From a virus, in the IMG/VR virus record IMGVR_UViG_3300030329_004021, positions 1 through 33,543 of that record: a stretch of DNA of 33,543 nt; one strand, given 5' to 3'. Below are positions 1 through 6,942 of this stretch, one piece after another (the first letter of the stretch is position 1; each line of letters starts with the position of its first letter). Position numbers and translations under genes: made by a program. The notes below the pieces were generated by a model, which worked only from the letters and a program-made list of their open reading frames with translations, did no database searches and was not told the origin of the DNA.

Positions 1-98
1 AAGCTGACGACGTTGATGCTGTGGTGCATCGTGCGGCGGTGATGATTCGCGGCTGGGAAGCCTTGGATGCGGAAGCTGCGGCAGCGGGACAGAAACCC
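1..98. repeat. Terminal direct repeat, left copy
   Basis: The first 98 bases recur without mismatch at 33445-33542; base 99 (g) differs from the last base of the window (a). The simplest reading is the overlap of a circular or circularly permuted assembly, because the same reading frame continues across the junction. It is too short to be a typical packaged terminal redundancy. Confidence 0.9.
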
Positions 99-356
99 GT
101 CGAGGTCGAAGCGTGGCTGTGGCGCGACGACAACGACGTGCCGCACGCTTTCTTGCGTGATGCGTCGGATGCGATCCGCTACGGCAAGGCTAACCCAGGC
201 GTTAGATGCTGGACGATGAGCGAGATCGTGCGGGTTGCGGCGGCTGCGGAGGAGCGGTCGTCGCTTGTTGGCCGCGTGAAGGAAACGTGGCCGGGGGCGG
301 AAATTACGGCAGATCGGCCAAAATCCGGCGATCTGAATGATGAGTTGCCGTTTTGA
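1..356 (+). CDS. Conserved phage early protein, 3' part (continues from 33225)
   Basis: This is the C-terminal part of the gene that starts at 33225; codons are in frame from base 3 and the stop is TGA 354-356. Joined over the terminal repeat the protein has 191 residues. It is rich in Ala, Arg and Glu and I recognise no enzyme motif. The C-terminus (DLNDELPF) is acidic and ends in Pro-Phe, like the peptide that bacterial SSB proteins use to recruit replication partners. It follows the primase-helicase in the early operon, so a role in replication or host takeover is a reasonable inference. The stop overlaps the TTG start of the next gene. Confidence 0.85.
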   Translation, partial: ADDVDAVVHRAAVMIRGWEALDAEAAAAGQKPVEVEAWLWRDDNDVPHAFLRDASDAIRYGKANPGVRCWTMSEIVRVAAAAEERSSLVGRVKETWPGAEITADRPKSGDLNDELPF

Positions 357-751
357 TCTCTCGCGAGGAAATGCACCAGCATATCCTTGAGGCTGGCCGC
401 ACCATTGCTCGACTGCCGCGCGAAGGCGGGCCGCGAGAATATCGGTCTGCTTGGCCCGATTGGCTGCGTGATGCTAATTTGGCCTATGGTTACAACAAGA
501 TGGAAGTTTCCGCAGGGCCGCCGACTGCGGCGCAGATTGACCGGTTGGATCATCTGATTGACCTGATTTGGGAGGTCGATCCGCAGGACTCGCGGGTTGT
601 GATGGCGGTCACACTGTCCGCCAATCGACGCGGCTTTGAGCGTCCGCGCGGTCCACAGTGGACCCGCGTCGGAAAAATGATGGGAATAGGACCGGAATTG
701 CTTAAATCGCGCTACGAGGCCGCTGTGGAGCGATTCCGCCTTATTTGGTAG
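353..751 (+). CDS. DUF6362-like helix-turn-helix phage protein
   Basis: A 132-residue protein if it starts at TTG 353, which overlaps the previous stop; ATG 371 (126 residues) is the alternative, and neither has a convincing Shine-Dalgarno. The C-terminal third (about residues 98-130) has the pattern W-T-R-V-G-K-x-M-G-I followed by a helix containing R-x-x-x-A-x-x-R. This resembles the DUF6362 family of small alphaproteobacterial phage proteins, which look like helix-turn-helix DNA binders. It is near the end of the early operon, so it could regulate late genes, but nothing in the sequence proves that. The stop codon lies inside a 15-bp dyad at 748-762. Confidence 0.75.
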   Translation: MISREEMHQHILEAGRTIARLPREGGPREYRSAWPDWLRDANLAYGYNKMEVSAGPPTAAQIDRLDHLIDLIWEVDPQDSRVVMAVTLSANRRGFERPRGPQWTRVGKMMGIGPELLKSRYEAAVERFRLIW

Positions 752-762
752 GTGACCTACCG
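748..762. promoter_or_regulatory. 15-bp odd-centred dyad (possible operator)
   Basis: GGTAGGT-G-ACCTACC, perfect 7-bp arms around one base. It covers the stop codon of the preceding gene and lies 12 bases before the next small start. There is no room for a hairpin loop, so protein binding is more plausible than an RNA structure. Confidence 0.4.
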
Positions 763-773
763 GAAAGGTTGAG

Positions 774-869
774 ATGTCGCTGTACGACGCTCCTAGCGCG
801 TTTAAACGCTATTCTGGTGTGCGACCTCCTCCTCGACGATGCTGTCGAGCATCAATAGGAATTCTTTGA
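774..869 (+). CDS. Small basic cysteine-containing protein (31 aa)
   Basis: ATG 774 is preceded by GAAAGGTTGAG, a fair Shine-Dalgarno, and the frame runs 31 codons to TGA 867-869. The peptide is Pro/Arg-rich in the middle with adjacent cysteines (PPPRRCCR). It contains one of the GTTTAAAC palindromes (800-807) as coding sequence. Its 3' end overlaps the 3' end of the convergent minus-strand gene by about 18 bases. I do not recognise a family; the ribosome site is the main support. Confidence 0.4.
   Translation: MSLYDAPSAFKRYSGVRPPPRRCCRASIGIL
798..809. repeat. GTTTAAAC palindrome copy 1 (GCGTTTAAACGC)
   Basis: First of seven GTTTAAAC sites in the window; here the symmetry extends to 12 bp. 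It lies within the small frame 774-869. Confidence 0.8.
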
Positions 870-1145
870 TTTCCCCGCTTGCCCCGGAGTGCTGTAGGGC
901 GTGGTCAGGTCCGCGAATATTTCCCTGACCCCTTTCTTAGTTTTTACCATCATCAAATGTGGGTAAACGATGCCGAAAACATTAGGGTTGCGGGCGCGTG
1001 GATCAATCCAATCGAAGCCATACGCCTTGATAAGCCATTGTCGCATAGATGGGACATAGCGGGCGCGTGCTATCAGTTTTCTGCCCTCCATAACTAATAT
1101 CTGATGATGTTTAGGTGCTTCAATTACGGTGCGCGCAGATATCAT
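852..1145 (-). CDS. Hypothetical early-left protein (97 aa)
   Basis: Minus-strand frame starting at ATG 1145; an in-frame GTG at 1178 would add 11 residues but lies in a hairpin with no Shine-Dalgarno. The protein is basic and mixed alpha/beta in composition, with a central segment rich in aromatic residues (YGFDWIDPR) and a C-terminus rich in Pro, Gly and Lys. I recognise no family. It is the last gene of the minus-strand accessory block and is convergent with the early operon. Confidence 0.6.
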   Translation of the reverse strand: MISARTVIEAPKHHQILVMEGRKLIARARYVPSMRQWLIKAYGFDWIDPRARNPNVFGIVYPHLMMVKTKKGVREIFADLTTPYSTPGQAGKSKNSY

Positions 1146-1170
1146 TTTGCTCTCGATTTTAATTTCCCAG

Positions 1171-1188
1171 ACGCCCACTTCTGGGCGT
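1171..1188. other. Hairpin ACGCCCA-CTTC-TGGGCGT
   Basis: Perfect 7-bp stem with a 4-base loop between two minus-strand genes. Only a short T-run follows on the plus strand and none on the minus strand, so it is not a convincing terminator. Confidence 0.4.
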
Positions 1189-1272
1189 TTCGCCGAAATC
1201 TCATCGGCTCGTCAGTGGGCTATATGATGGAGAAGTTTATGTGATTTCCGTTCGCTTTTTTCTTTCCACTTT

Positions 1273-2256
1273 TCATATTATTTGCCCATCAGCCCCACGC
1301 AAATGTCGCATATGAGGTGCGTTTTGGGTTGCAGCTGTATCAATGAGACAGTAGCCGCGCTCCAAATCTTCTAGGGTGCGTTGTTCTGCCGCAGCCAATA
1401 CTCTAGGTATGCTGTGGTGCGTACCAGCCAGCCGCTCGATAACCTTGGCAGGGTAACGCTTGCGGTGGTCGAGTCCGTGCGACCTGCCCCAGCTGATCGT
1501 GCCAGACGCGCAGTTTCCAACCTTCTGGCTGTCCTCAAAACTGACCCAAACGCCAACAGCTGGCAGCATCTTGCGGAAGGCCTCGCGTGCCTTAGCGGCT
1601 CGCTTCTGCGCTCGCAGGCTCTTCGTTGCCTCACGCCGCTGCCGCTCGTGCTGAATGCCAGCCGCTCGCATGACTGCTAGACCACCGCGAACGTCGTCGC
1701 TCGTTAGGTGGTAGCGAAAAGTCGCACGGGTTTCGTTCTTCCGCCTAATGTATATGCCGAGGCTATCCATGCCATAGACCCAACCGCGTGGCGCACGATA
1801 CCGATACCGCTTGTCCCAGATGGTCGCGACAAGCCGGGTCTCGGTCGCATATCCATAGCTCCGCACGAACGGGTGGTAATCGACCTTGCGATACCGGCAG
1901 CGCCCTGAGTACCGACCGGCGTCTACCTCATCGACGCCCCAGCTGCTCTGCCCCAACCACTCACGGGATTGCGGTCCGCCAAGACGGCAATAGGACTGTT
2001 TGCCCTCAGCCTTCGCGCCGGCCCATCGCTGCACACGCGGCCTATCGGCATATGCCAGCAGATCGACCTCGCGGGTATCGTCCGGTCCCAACTCAATGAT
2101 GCGATATTCGGTGCGCTTGTTGGTGCTGTACTGCGCCGCTGCGCGATCTGCCCGCTTGCGCTTGGCGTCCTTAATCGTACCCGTCAAAATTCCCTTGGAT
2201 CGAAGGGCCGACAAATTGCTTTGTTGTGGATTTTGGCTTAGGGAATTGTATTCCAT
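1273..2256 (-). CDS. Large hypothetical accessory protein (327 aa)
   Basis: Start chosen at ATG 2256 because AAGGAAGG lies about 14 bases upstream; an in-frame TTG at 2304 has no such site. The protein is strongly basic. The N-terminal 60 residues are Lys/Arg-rich and probably disordered. The middle is rich in Tyr, Trp and Arg, and a stretch near residues 195-230 (R-R-E-A-T-K-S-L-R-A-Q-K-R-A-A-K) is likely helical. A segment VGNCASGTISW precedes an Arg/His-rich C-terminal region. I do not recognise a family. Composition fits a nucleic-acid-binding role, but that is inference. It is the largest gene of the accessory minus-strand block. Confidence 0.7.
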   Translation of the reverse strand: MEYNSLSQNPQQSNLSALRSKGILTGTIKDAKRKRADRAAAQYSTNKRTEYRIIELGPDDTREVDLLAYADRPRVQRWAGAKAEGKQSYCRLGGPQSREWLGQSSWGVDEVDAGRYSGRCRYRKVDYHPFVRSYGYATETRLVATIWDKRYRYRAPRGWVYGMDSLGIYIRRKNETRATFRYHLTSDDVRGGLAVMRAAGIQHERQRREATKSLRAQKRAAKAREAFRKMLPAVGVWVSFEDSQKVGNCASGTISWGRSHGLDHRKRYPAKVIERLAGTHHSIPRVLAAAEQRTLEDLERGYCLIDTAATQNAPHMRHLRGADGQII

Positions 2257-2320
2257 TGCAAGGGTTCCTTCCTTGTTGTGGTTAGCGTCGTCGGCGGGCT
2301 GCAACCCGTCGGCGGCGTGC

Positions 2321-2407
2321 CTATGCGAAGATTGCGTAGGCCGTTAGGAGCATGAGCAGGAATAAAGCCCATACAGTTGCTTCGATTGCGGTTTTTAGGA
2401 TTTGCAT
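2321..2407 (-). CDS. Small membrane peptide (28 aa)
   Basis: The minus-strand frame starts at ATG 2407 and ends at TAG 2321-2323. The leader AGAAAGGGAAAAATG is nearly identical to the ribosome sites of the two upstream genes (AGAAAGGGAATC and AGAAAGGGAACC), which is the best evidence that it is translated. The peptide has a short polar start (MQILKTAIEA) and then one hydrophobic helix of about 18 residues to its end. Phage single-pass peptides of this size can act at the host membrane, but no function can be assigned. Confidence 0.6.
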   Translation of the reverse strand: MQILKTAIEATVWALFLLMLLTAYAIFA

Positions 2408-2423
2408 TTTTCCCTTTCTAAAA

Positions 2424-2470
2424 ATGAACACGGCAAGGCGCACCAATTTGATGCGCTAGGCGGTGGTCAT
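2424..2470 (-). repeat. Intercistronic leader repeat, copy A
   Basis: On the plus strand, ATGAACACGGCAAGGCGC, a variable centre that can form a GCGCA/TGCGC stem, then GCGCTAGGCGGTGGTCA. The same two flanks occur at 2669-2716. On the transcribed strand the unit begins at the stop codon of one gene and ends just before the Shine-Dalgarno of the next. Confidence 0.8.
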
Positions 2471-2646
2471 TCTGATTTTTGTATTTCTTGCTTACTTGGC
2501 TTTCTGTCGAAATATCCAAGCACCTCATAAAGAGGAGAACCCCAACAATGTGACTCGTCGTAATCTTTCCAAACTCTGATTTGACCTTTCTTTGGGCCTT
2601 GTACGAATTTGACCGCTACGAAGTATGGCTTGCATTTTGTGGGCAT
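2467..2646 (-). CDS. Hypothetical small accessory protein (59 aa)
   Basis: ATG 2646 has the leader GAAGAAAGGGAATCAAAAAA. The protein is basic and beta-rich by appearance (PYFVAVKFVQGPKKGQIRVWKDY), followed by a charged C-terminus. I do not recognise a family. Its stop codon is the first base triplet of leader repeat copy A, and its own leader is copy B, so the gene sits as a cassette between two related intercistronic units. Confidence 0.65.
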   Translation of the reverse strand: MPTKCKPYFVAVKFVQGPKKGQIRVWKDYDESHCWGSPLYEVLGYFDRKPSKQEIQKSE

Positions 2647-2668
2647 TTTTTTGATTCCCTTTCTTCGG

Positions 2669-2716
2669 ATGAACACGGCAAGGCGCGCTGTTTAAACAAC
2701 GCGCTATGCGGTGGTC
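2669..2716 (-). repeat. Intercistronic leader repeat, copy B (contains GTTTAAAC)
   Basis: Shares both 17-18 base flanks with copy A, but its centre is an extended dyad: GCGCG, one base, TGTTTAAACA, one base, CGCGC. It starts at the stop codon of the upstream minus-strand gene. GTTTAAAC copy 2 is at 2690-2697. Confidence 0.8.
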
Positions 2717-3068
2717 ACTTTGCTTCGCAAATTTTCTCAATTACATAATCCATTGCGATCCCCTGGCCGGTGGTTTGCCGGCCCCAGACTGTCAGGCCGT
2801 GGAAATCAAACGCGACACGTTCGCCTTGCTTTTCCAGTTCTCGGCCAAGCCAATCCGAAACGATCCAATGCTCGAAAACTTCAACCAGTGACTCGCCGTC
2901 GTCGCATTCGTTGCAGCCTTCGCCGTCGCATTCCTGGCATTCTTCGTACCCGCCGAGAATGTGGTACAGGTCGTCGTCGTGGGTTGTTTCGTTGGCTGCG
3001 AATTCGCTGACCAAGGCGGAGACGCAATACACAATTTCATTTTTCACTAGATTTTCTGGCGTTAGCAT
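2715..3068 (-). CDS. Conserved phage protein with Cys4 zinc-type motif (117 aa)
   Basis: ATG 3068 is preceded by GGAGAAAGGGAACCCAAA, a strong ribosome site; upstream in-frame codons would run through the operator at 3115-3133. The centre carries CQECDGEGCNEC, a CxxCxGxxCxxC arrangement like half of a DnaJ-type zinc-binding region. The C-terminal half (HWIVSDWLGREL through GLTVWGRQTTGQGI) matches from memory a widespread phage segment ending WGRxTTGQ, function unknown. It is the first gene of the accessory minus-strand operon and probably the most directly controlled by the adjacent operator. Confidence 0.8.
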   Translation of the reverse strand: MLTPENLVKNEIVYCVSALVSEFAANETTHDDDLYHILGGYEECQECDGEGCNECDDGESLVEVFEHWIVSDWLGRELEKQGERVAFDFHGLTVWGRQTTGQGIAMDYVIEKICEAK

Positions 3069-3114
3069 TTTGGGTTCCCTTTCTCCGGGTCTCTCTTCCG
3101 TTGTTGTATATATA

Positions 3115-3133
3115 ATGTAACAGAACGTTACAT
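3115..3133. promoter_or_regulatory. Operator-like dyad O1 (ATGTAAC-N5-GTTACAT)
   Basis: Perfect 7-bp arms with 5-bp spacer AGAAC, in the divergent region between the minus-strand accessory operon and the terminase genes. A plus-strand TATAAT at 3111-3116 overlaps its left edge. The same half-sites recur at 24763, 26043 and 28545. Confidence 0.75.
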
Positions 3134-3218
3134 CATAATCAACAAAAAAATACACATTGGGTCATTTATTATATAGGCGATTGCCAAATCAGCGAAAATT
3201 TGCTATCGCGGAGTATCG

Positions 3219-3707
3219 GTGGAATTTATTGGGAGCGGCGCGAGCCGTTTTTTTATGCCTAACGGCTATCCGACATTGACGCTTAAACAAGAACGGTTCG
3301 CGCGTAAATATGTCGCGCTCGGCAACGCGAGCGAAGCCTATCGGCTTGTTTACAATGCAGAAAATATGAAAGACGCAACGATATGGCGGAAGGCGTCAGA
3401 ATTGCTGGATAACGGCAAGGTTGCGGCAATGATAGATAAGGTCAAATCAGAGCAAAGCGACTTTCAGGCGATCACTTTCGAGGAAATCGGCGGATATCTG
3501 CGGCGCGCGGTCGATGGTGCGACGGCTGCCGGCCAGCACGGCGCGGCTTCGCAGGCTGCCGTCGCACTCGGCAAGCTGGCCGGATTATACGTTGAAAAAC
3601 AAAAGGTTAGCGTTGACGACGCGCGCGAACACCTCGACGCGGTGCAAACCTTGGCGGATGAGCCAGACGACGACGAACCAGAGCAAAAGGTCGTCAATTT
3701 CCGCTGA
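3219..3707 (+). CDS. terS: Terminase small subunit
   Basis: A 162-residue protein from GTG 3219, chosen because GGAG lies 5 bases upstream; the internal ATG 3255 (150 residues) has no ribosome site. The segment LTLKQERFARKYVALGNASEAY is the signature start of Terminase_2-type small subunits: a helix-turn-helix that recognises the packaging site and delivers DNA to the large subunit. The C-terminus (DEPDDDEPEQK) is acidic, fitting an oligomeric subunit that contacts the ATPase. It leads the late operon and is followed by a 196-base gap before the large subunit. Confidence 0.9.
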   Translation: MEFIGSGASRFFMPNGYPTLTLKQERFARKYVALGNASEAYRLVYNAENMKDATIWRKASELLDNGKVAAMIDKVKSEQSDFQAITFEEIGGYLRRAVDGATAAGQHGAASQAAVALGKLAGLYVEKQKVSVDDAREHLDAVQTLADEPDDDEPEQKVVNFR

Positions 3708-3903
3708 TATTGTAATAATCAGCGATGTTCCGCTCGTAACCTATTGAAAATAAACACTTGTCAAATGTTGGTTTAACATCTGGCCGTGCGTCAAGCCGTT
3801 TAAACGGCTGAATTTGGCGCAGACCCCCCCCGGTCGCGCAGCGCGGGGGGGCGGTATATATGTGTATAACCCGCGCGTATAGTTATTGAGCGAAAACGCA
3901 CAA
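3708..3903. other. Intergenic region between terminase genes with 16-bp palindrome and C/G-run element
   Basis: The gap holds no credible gene. It has the palindrome AGCCGTTTAAACGGCT (3794-3809, GTTTAAAC copy 3). After it come eight Cs (3824-3831), a CGCG-CAG-CGCG core, seven Gs (3845-3851) and TATATATGTGTATAA. The C and G runs can pair into a strong hairpin. Position next to the small terminase makes it a candidate for part of the packaging signal or a regulatory site; neither is shown. Confidence 0.6.
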
Positions 3904-5310
3904 ATGGCCGAAAAACAGGGTGCATGGACCGCCTTCATTAAGCGGTACAAAGATGATCCGGTCGGCTACTGCAAGCACGTCATCGGCATGGAACCGCTCC
4001 CTTGGCAAGCCGACGTTATGCGCGCCATCGCGAGCGGCGAGCGTCGGTTAAGCATCCGCAGCGGCCACGGCGTCGGAAAGTCATCTTGCGCGGCAACATT
4101 GCTCCTCTGGTACATGACAACCCGCTACCCATGTAAGGTAGTCGTCACAGCCCCCACGGCTGCCCAGCTTTACGACGCGTTATTCGCGGAAACAAAACGC
4201 CGCCTCAAGGAACTCCCCCCGGCCATCAATAAGCTATTTGAGGCCACTAGTGACAGAATTGTACTGAAATCCAGTCCCACAGAGGCTTTCTGCAGCGCAC
4301 GCACCAGCAGCCGCGAGCGCCCGGAATCTTTGGCCGGCGTCCACAGCGAAAACGTGCTTCTGATCGTCGATGAAGCCAGCGGCGTCCCGGAAGAAGTATT
4401 CGAAAGCGCGGCGGGCAGCATGAGCGGCCACAACGCCACCACCCTGCTTCTCGGCAACCCCGTGCGCGGCAACGGTTTCTTTTACCGCACACATACGGAA
4501 CTCGCCCCCGATTGGTGGACGCAAAAGGTAAGCTGCTATGACAACCCCCTGGTCAGCGATGACTTCATCCGCGACATGGGCGCGAGATATGGCGAAAGCA
4601 GCAACAGCTTCCGCGTCCGCGTGCTGGGCGAGTTTCCGCAAGCGGACGAGGATACGCTTGTGCCGCTGCACCTCATCGAAGCGGCCTTAGTCCGCGACGT
4701 TGAAGCATCGGAAACGGCCCCCGTCATATGGGGCGTTGATTGCGCCCGGTACGGCAGCGACAGATCGGCCCTTGCAAAGCGCCGGGGCAATACGCTGATG
4801 GAGCCGCCGAAGACGTGGCGCGACAAAAGCACGATGGAATTGTGCGGCATCATCCAGTCCGAATATGACTCCACCCCCATCATGGACCGCCCCGACGAAA
4901 TCTGCATCGACGTGATCGGCATCGGCGCGGGCGTTGTGGACCGCTGCATCGAACTAGATTTACCGGCGCGTGGCATCAACGTCGCCGAGAGCGCGAGTAT
5001 GGGTCAGAAATACATGCGGCTGCGCGACGAGCTTTGGTATCGCTGCCGCGAGTGGTTTGAAGCTAAGGACTGTCACATTCCCGACGATCAGACACTGGTC
5101 GCGGAACTCGCCGCACCGCGCTTCGCATTCACGTCATCGGGCAAGATTAAGATCGAAAGCAAGGACGAGATGCGCAAGCGCGGCATCCGCTCGCCCGACC
5201 TCGCAGATGCTTTCTGCTTAACATTTGCGAGCAACGCAGTCGTTGGCGCGCATGGCACCCGCTATGCGTGGAACCGCCACTTTGAGCCGGATACGAGTTA
5301 TGTTGTTTGA
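3904..5310 (+). CDS. terL: Terminase large subunit (packaging ATPase/nuclease)
   Basis: A 468-residue protein from ATG 3904; TTG 3886 would add six residues and neither start has a clear Shine-Dalgarno. The N-terminal ATPase has Walker A SGHGVGKS (53-60) and Walker B LLIVDE (152-157). The C-terminal RNase H-like nuclease shows acidic residues in the expected order: D279 (IWGVDCARYG), D336 (ICIDVIG) and D432/D435 (SPDLADAF). It cuts concatemers and drives DNA into the prohead through the portal. Length and motif order are normal. Its stop overlaps the next start. Confidence 0.95.
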   Translation: MAEKQGAWTAFIKRYKDDPVGYCKHVIGMEPLPWQADVMRAIASGERRLSIRSGHGVGKSSCAATLLLWYMTTRYPCKVVVTAPTAAQLYDALFAETKRRLKELPPAINKLFEATSDRIVLKSSPTEAFCSARTSSRERPESLAGVHSENVLLIVDEASGVPEEVFESAAGSMSGHNATTLLLGNPVRGNGFFYRTHTELAPDWWTQKVSCYDNPLVSDDFIRDMGARYGESSNSFRVRVLGEFPQADEDTLVPLHLIEAALVRDVEASETAPVIWGVDCARYGSDRSALAKRRGNTLMEPPKTWRDKSTMELCGIIQSEYDSTPIMDRPDEICIDVIGIGAGVVDRCIELDLPARGINVAESASMGQKYMRLRDELWYRCREWFEAKDCHIPDDQTLVAELAAPRFAFTSSGKIKIESKDEMRKRGIRSPDLADAFCLTFASNAVVGAHGTRYAWNRHFEPDTSYVV

Positions 5311-6700
5311 CAATTCAAACCCGCTCATAACCTTGATGATGCGGGAATTTCCACAATTTCAGTCAGCTATAGATTCATATTCTGGTGCCGGGGGAAATTA
5401 TACGAGCAGAGGGTCGTACCCGGCAGAGGGTTTCGGCCTTTTACTCGACAACGCGCCGCCGGAATTCTTAACAGAAGAATACGACACCGGCAGCTTCGAC
5501 GCTGCGGGATATTTATCGCAAAACCCGGACGTTGCCGCTCATCATTTTTACGGCTCGCGTCCAGAGCTTCATTATCAAAACCACGGTCGTTCAGAGGGCC
5601 GCGCCTATCCTACGCTTATGGGTACGCGCCAAATCGAAAATCCGGCATATGGGGAGTGGCTGGAAACCGTGCCGCTGGACGGCAGCATCCTGCCCCCGCG
5701 ATCAGCGACCGGCGAAAATGAGCGACTGCGCGAAATACTGTCCGCAGCCCAGGCATACGCCAATCTTCCGGCACCTGTTACATCTCGTCCAGCGGCTGCA
5801 CCCCTGGCCTCATATGAGGGTGAGTCGTCTACCGGCCTGTTTGATCTGCCTGCCAGCCCCTTTGCATCCAGCTACGATCAATTCGGCATCCCGATAGCCC
5901 AAAGCTACAGCCAATTCGGCATCCCGATGCCGCTTGGCAGTACATTTGGTCATCCGCAAACGTCGCGCATGACAACTACGGACCCTGCGGCACACCAAGC
6001 AAGAGCGCAGGCGTTACAAAATTACGCAGCGTCACAATTCTTTGATGACAGCCCGAACGACGAAGACACCGGCGATCAGGCAACGGCACCAGGGATGGAT
6101 GAGCAATTATCGCCTATGTCAATGGCAATCGCTTCCGCGATTTTTGGCCTAGCGTTACCCGGTCTCGGCCTGCCGCTCACGCTGGCGCGCGGATATAATT
6201 ACTTCTTCGGCGAAGAAGAACCAAATATGGGCCAATTCGGAATTGATCCTATGGGACAGTTCGGCGGCATCGGCGGCCCTCCCGACGCAGATGATACGGC
6301 AGAAGACCCAGAACAATCATCTGGGGCTAACGCAGCGGCAGCAGCCGTTGGATTTGATGTTGAAGATACGGAAATGGCGGCAGAAATGTCCACCGATGAC
6401 ACCGGCGGCGACAGCGGCGACTCTGGTGGAGGGGATGCCCCTGGCGACCCCGGTGGCGGCGCGGGGGCAGACAGTGAAGCATCCGGCGACCCAGATTCGG
6501 ATAGCGGCGATGACCCGGATGGTAGTGATTGGCATCTCGGCGGCCTGTTAGGCGGCAGCGGCCCCAAAGACATAACCGCCGAGGGCGGCGAGTACATCAT
6601 CCGAAAGTCTGCGGTCAAAAAGTATGGGCGCGGTCTCTTTGACGATCTGAATGAAAGCAAGATCGGCAAGCGTCAGTTGAAAGGTTTGTTGGATGCCTAA
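5300..6700 (+). CDS. Structural protein with NPDV-repeat segment and EYIIRKSAVxKYG tail
   Basis: ATG 5300 overlaps the terminase stop (466 residues). Residues about 60-100 read AAGYLSQNPDV...HYQNHGRSEGR, like the short repeat (YLxxNPDVAxx...HYxxxGxxEGR) found at the ends of many secreted and phage tail proteins. QFGIP occurs twice near residues 195-205, and QFG recurs later. A hydrophobic stretch follows (about 275-300), then a Gly/Asp/Ser-rich low-complexity acidic linker. The end (GGEYIIRKSAVKKYGRGLFDDLN) resembles a C-terminal motif common in phage tail and internal proteins. Virion role likely, exact place unknown. Confidence 0.7.
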   Translation: MLFDNSNPLITLMMREFPQFQSAIDSYSGAGGNYTSRGSYPAEGFGLLLDNAPPEFLTEEYDTGSFDAAGYLSQNPDVAAHHFYGSRPELHYQNHGRSEGRAYPTLMGTRQIENPAYGEWLETVPLDGSILPPRSATGENERLREILSAAQAYANLPAPVTSRPAAAPLASYEGESSTGLFDLPASPFASSYDQFGIPIAQSYSQFGIPMPLGSTFGHPQTSRMTTTDPAAHQARAQALQNYAASQFFDDSPNDEDTGDQATAPGMDEQLSPMSMAIASAIFGLALPGLGLPLTLARGYNYFFGEEEPNMGQFGIDPMGQFGGIGGPPDADDTAEDPEQSSGANAAAAAVGFDVEDTEMAAEMSTDDTGGDSGDSGGGDAPGDPGGGAGADSEASGDPDSDSGDDPDGSDWHLGGLLGGSGPKDITAEGGEYIIRKSAVKKYGRGLFDDLNESKIGKRQLKGLLDA

Positions 6701-6806
6701 AGTCGGAAAAAAGCATTTCAGTTACAGCAAGGCGGGGCGCAAGGCAGCCAGCGCATACGCCAAGAAAACCGGCAAGAAGGTGACGAGGAAAAAGCGTGGG
6801 CGTTGA
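6693..6806 (+). CDS. Tiny lysine-rich phage protein (37 aa)
   Basis: ATG 6693 overlaps the preceding stop and the frame runs to TGA 6804-6806. The peptide starts MPKVGKKHFSYSKAGRKAA and is about one-third Lys/Arg. Small MPxVGKKxFxYxKxG proteins of this kind sit beside portal and terminase genes in many podoviruses, so this is a familiar gene rather than chance. The charge suggests DNA or RNA contact inside the capsid; function is not established. Confidence 0.75.
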   Translation: MPKVGKKHFSYSKAGRKAASAYAKKTGKKVTRKKRGR

Positions 6807-6942
6807 GATCCCGCGCAACGCGCAGCCATTCACGCTGGTTTACACGCGCGACCGCAGCAAGCCTCCGCCGCCCAAGCGTGGGCGTCCTAAGAAAGTGAAA
6901 CATGACAAGCCTGTTAAACCAGCCGACCGGCCTGTTCGCTGA
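6796..6942 (+). CDS. Small AT-hook protein (48 aa)
   Basis: GTG 6796 is preceded by GACGAGGAAAAAGC, a good ribosome site inside the previous gene, which it overlaps by 11 bases. The frame runs 48 codons to TGA 6940-6942 and overlaps the next gene by 41 bases. Residues 27-33 are KRGRPKK, a textbook AT-hook (RGRP core in a basic setting) that binds the minor groove of AT-rich DNA. The N-terminus is uncharged and may form a short strand; the tail is Lys/Pro-rich. Overlap on both sides and the ribosome site support translation. Confidence 0.55.
   Translation: MGVEIPRNAQPFTLVYTRDRSKPPPPKRGRPKKVKHDKPVKPADRPVR

Noticed and set aside
1214-1273. 19-codon minus-strand frame coupled by ATGA to the 327-residue gene
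   Set aside because: Too short and Lys-rich without family, ribosome site or overlap pattern strong enough to support it.
2706-3120. Overlapping plus-strand frames in the accessory block
   Set aside because: The minus-strand gene here has a strong ribosome site, an operator and a recognisable Cys4 motif; the plus frames are shadows.
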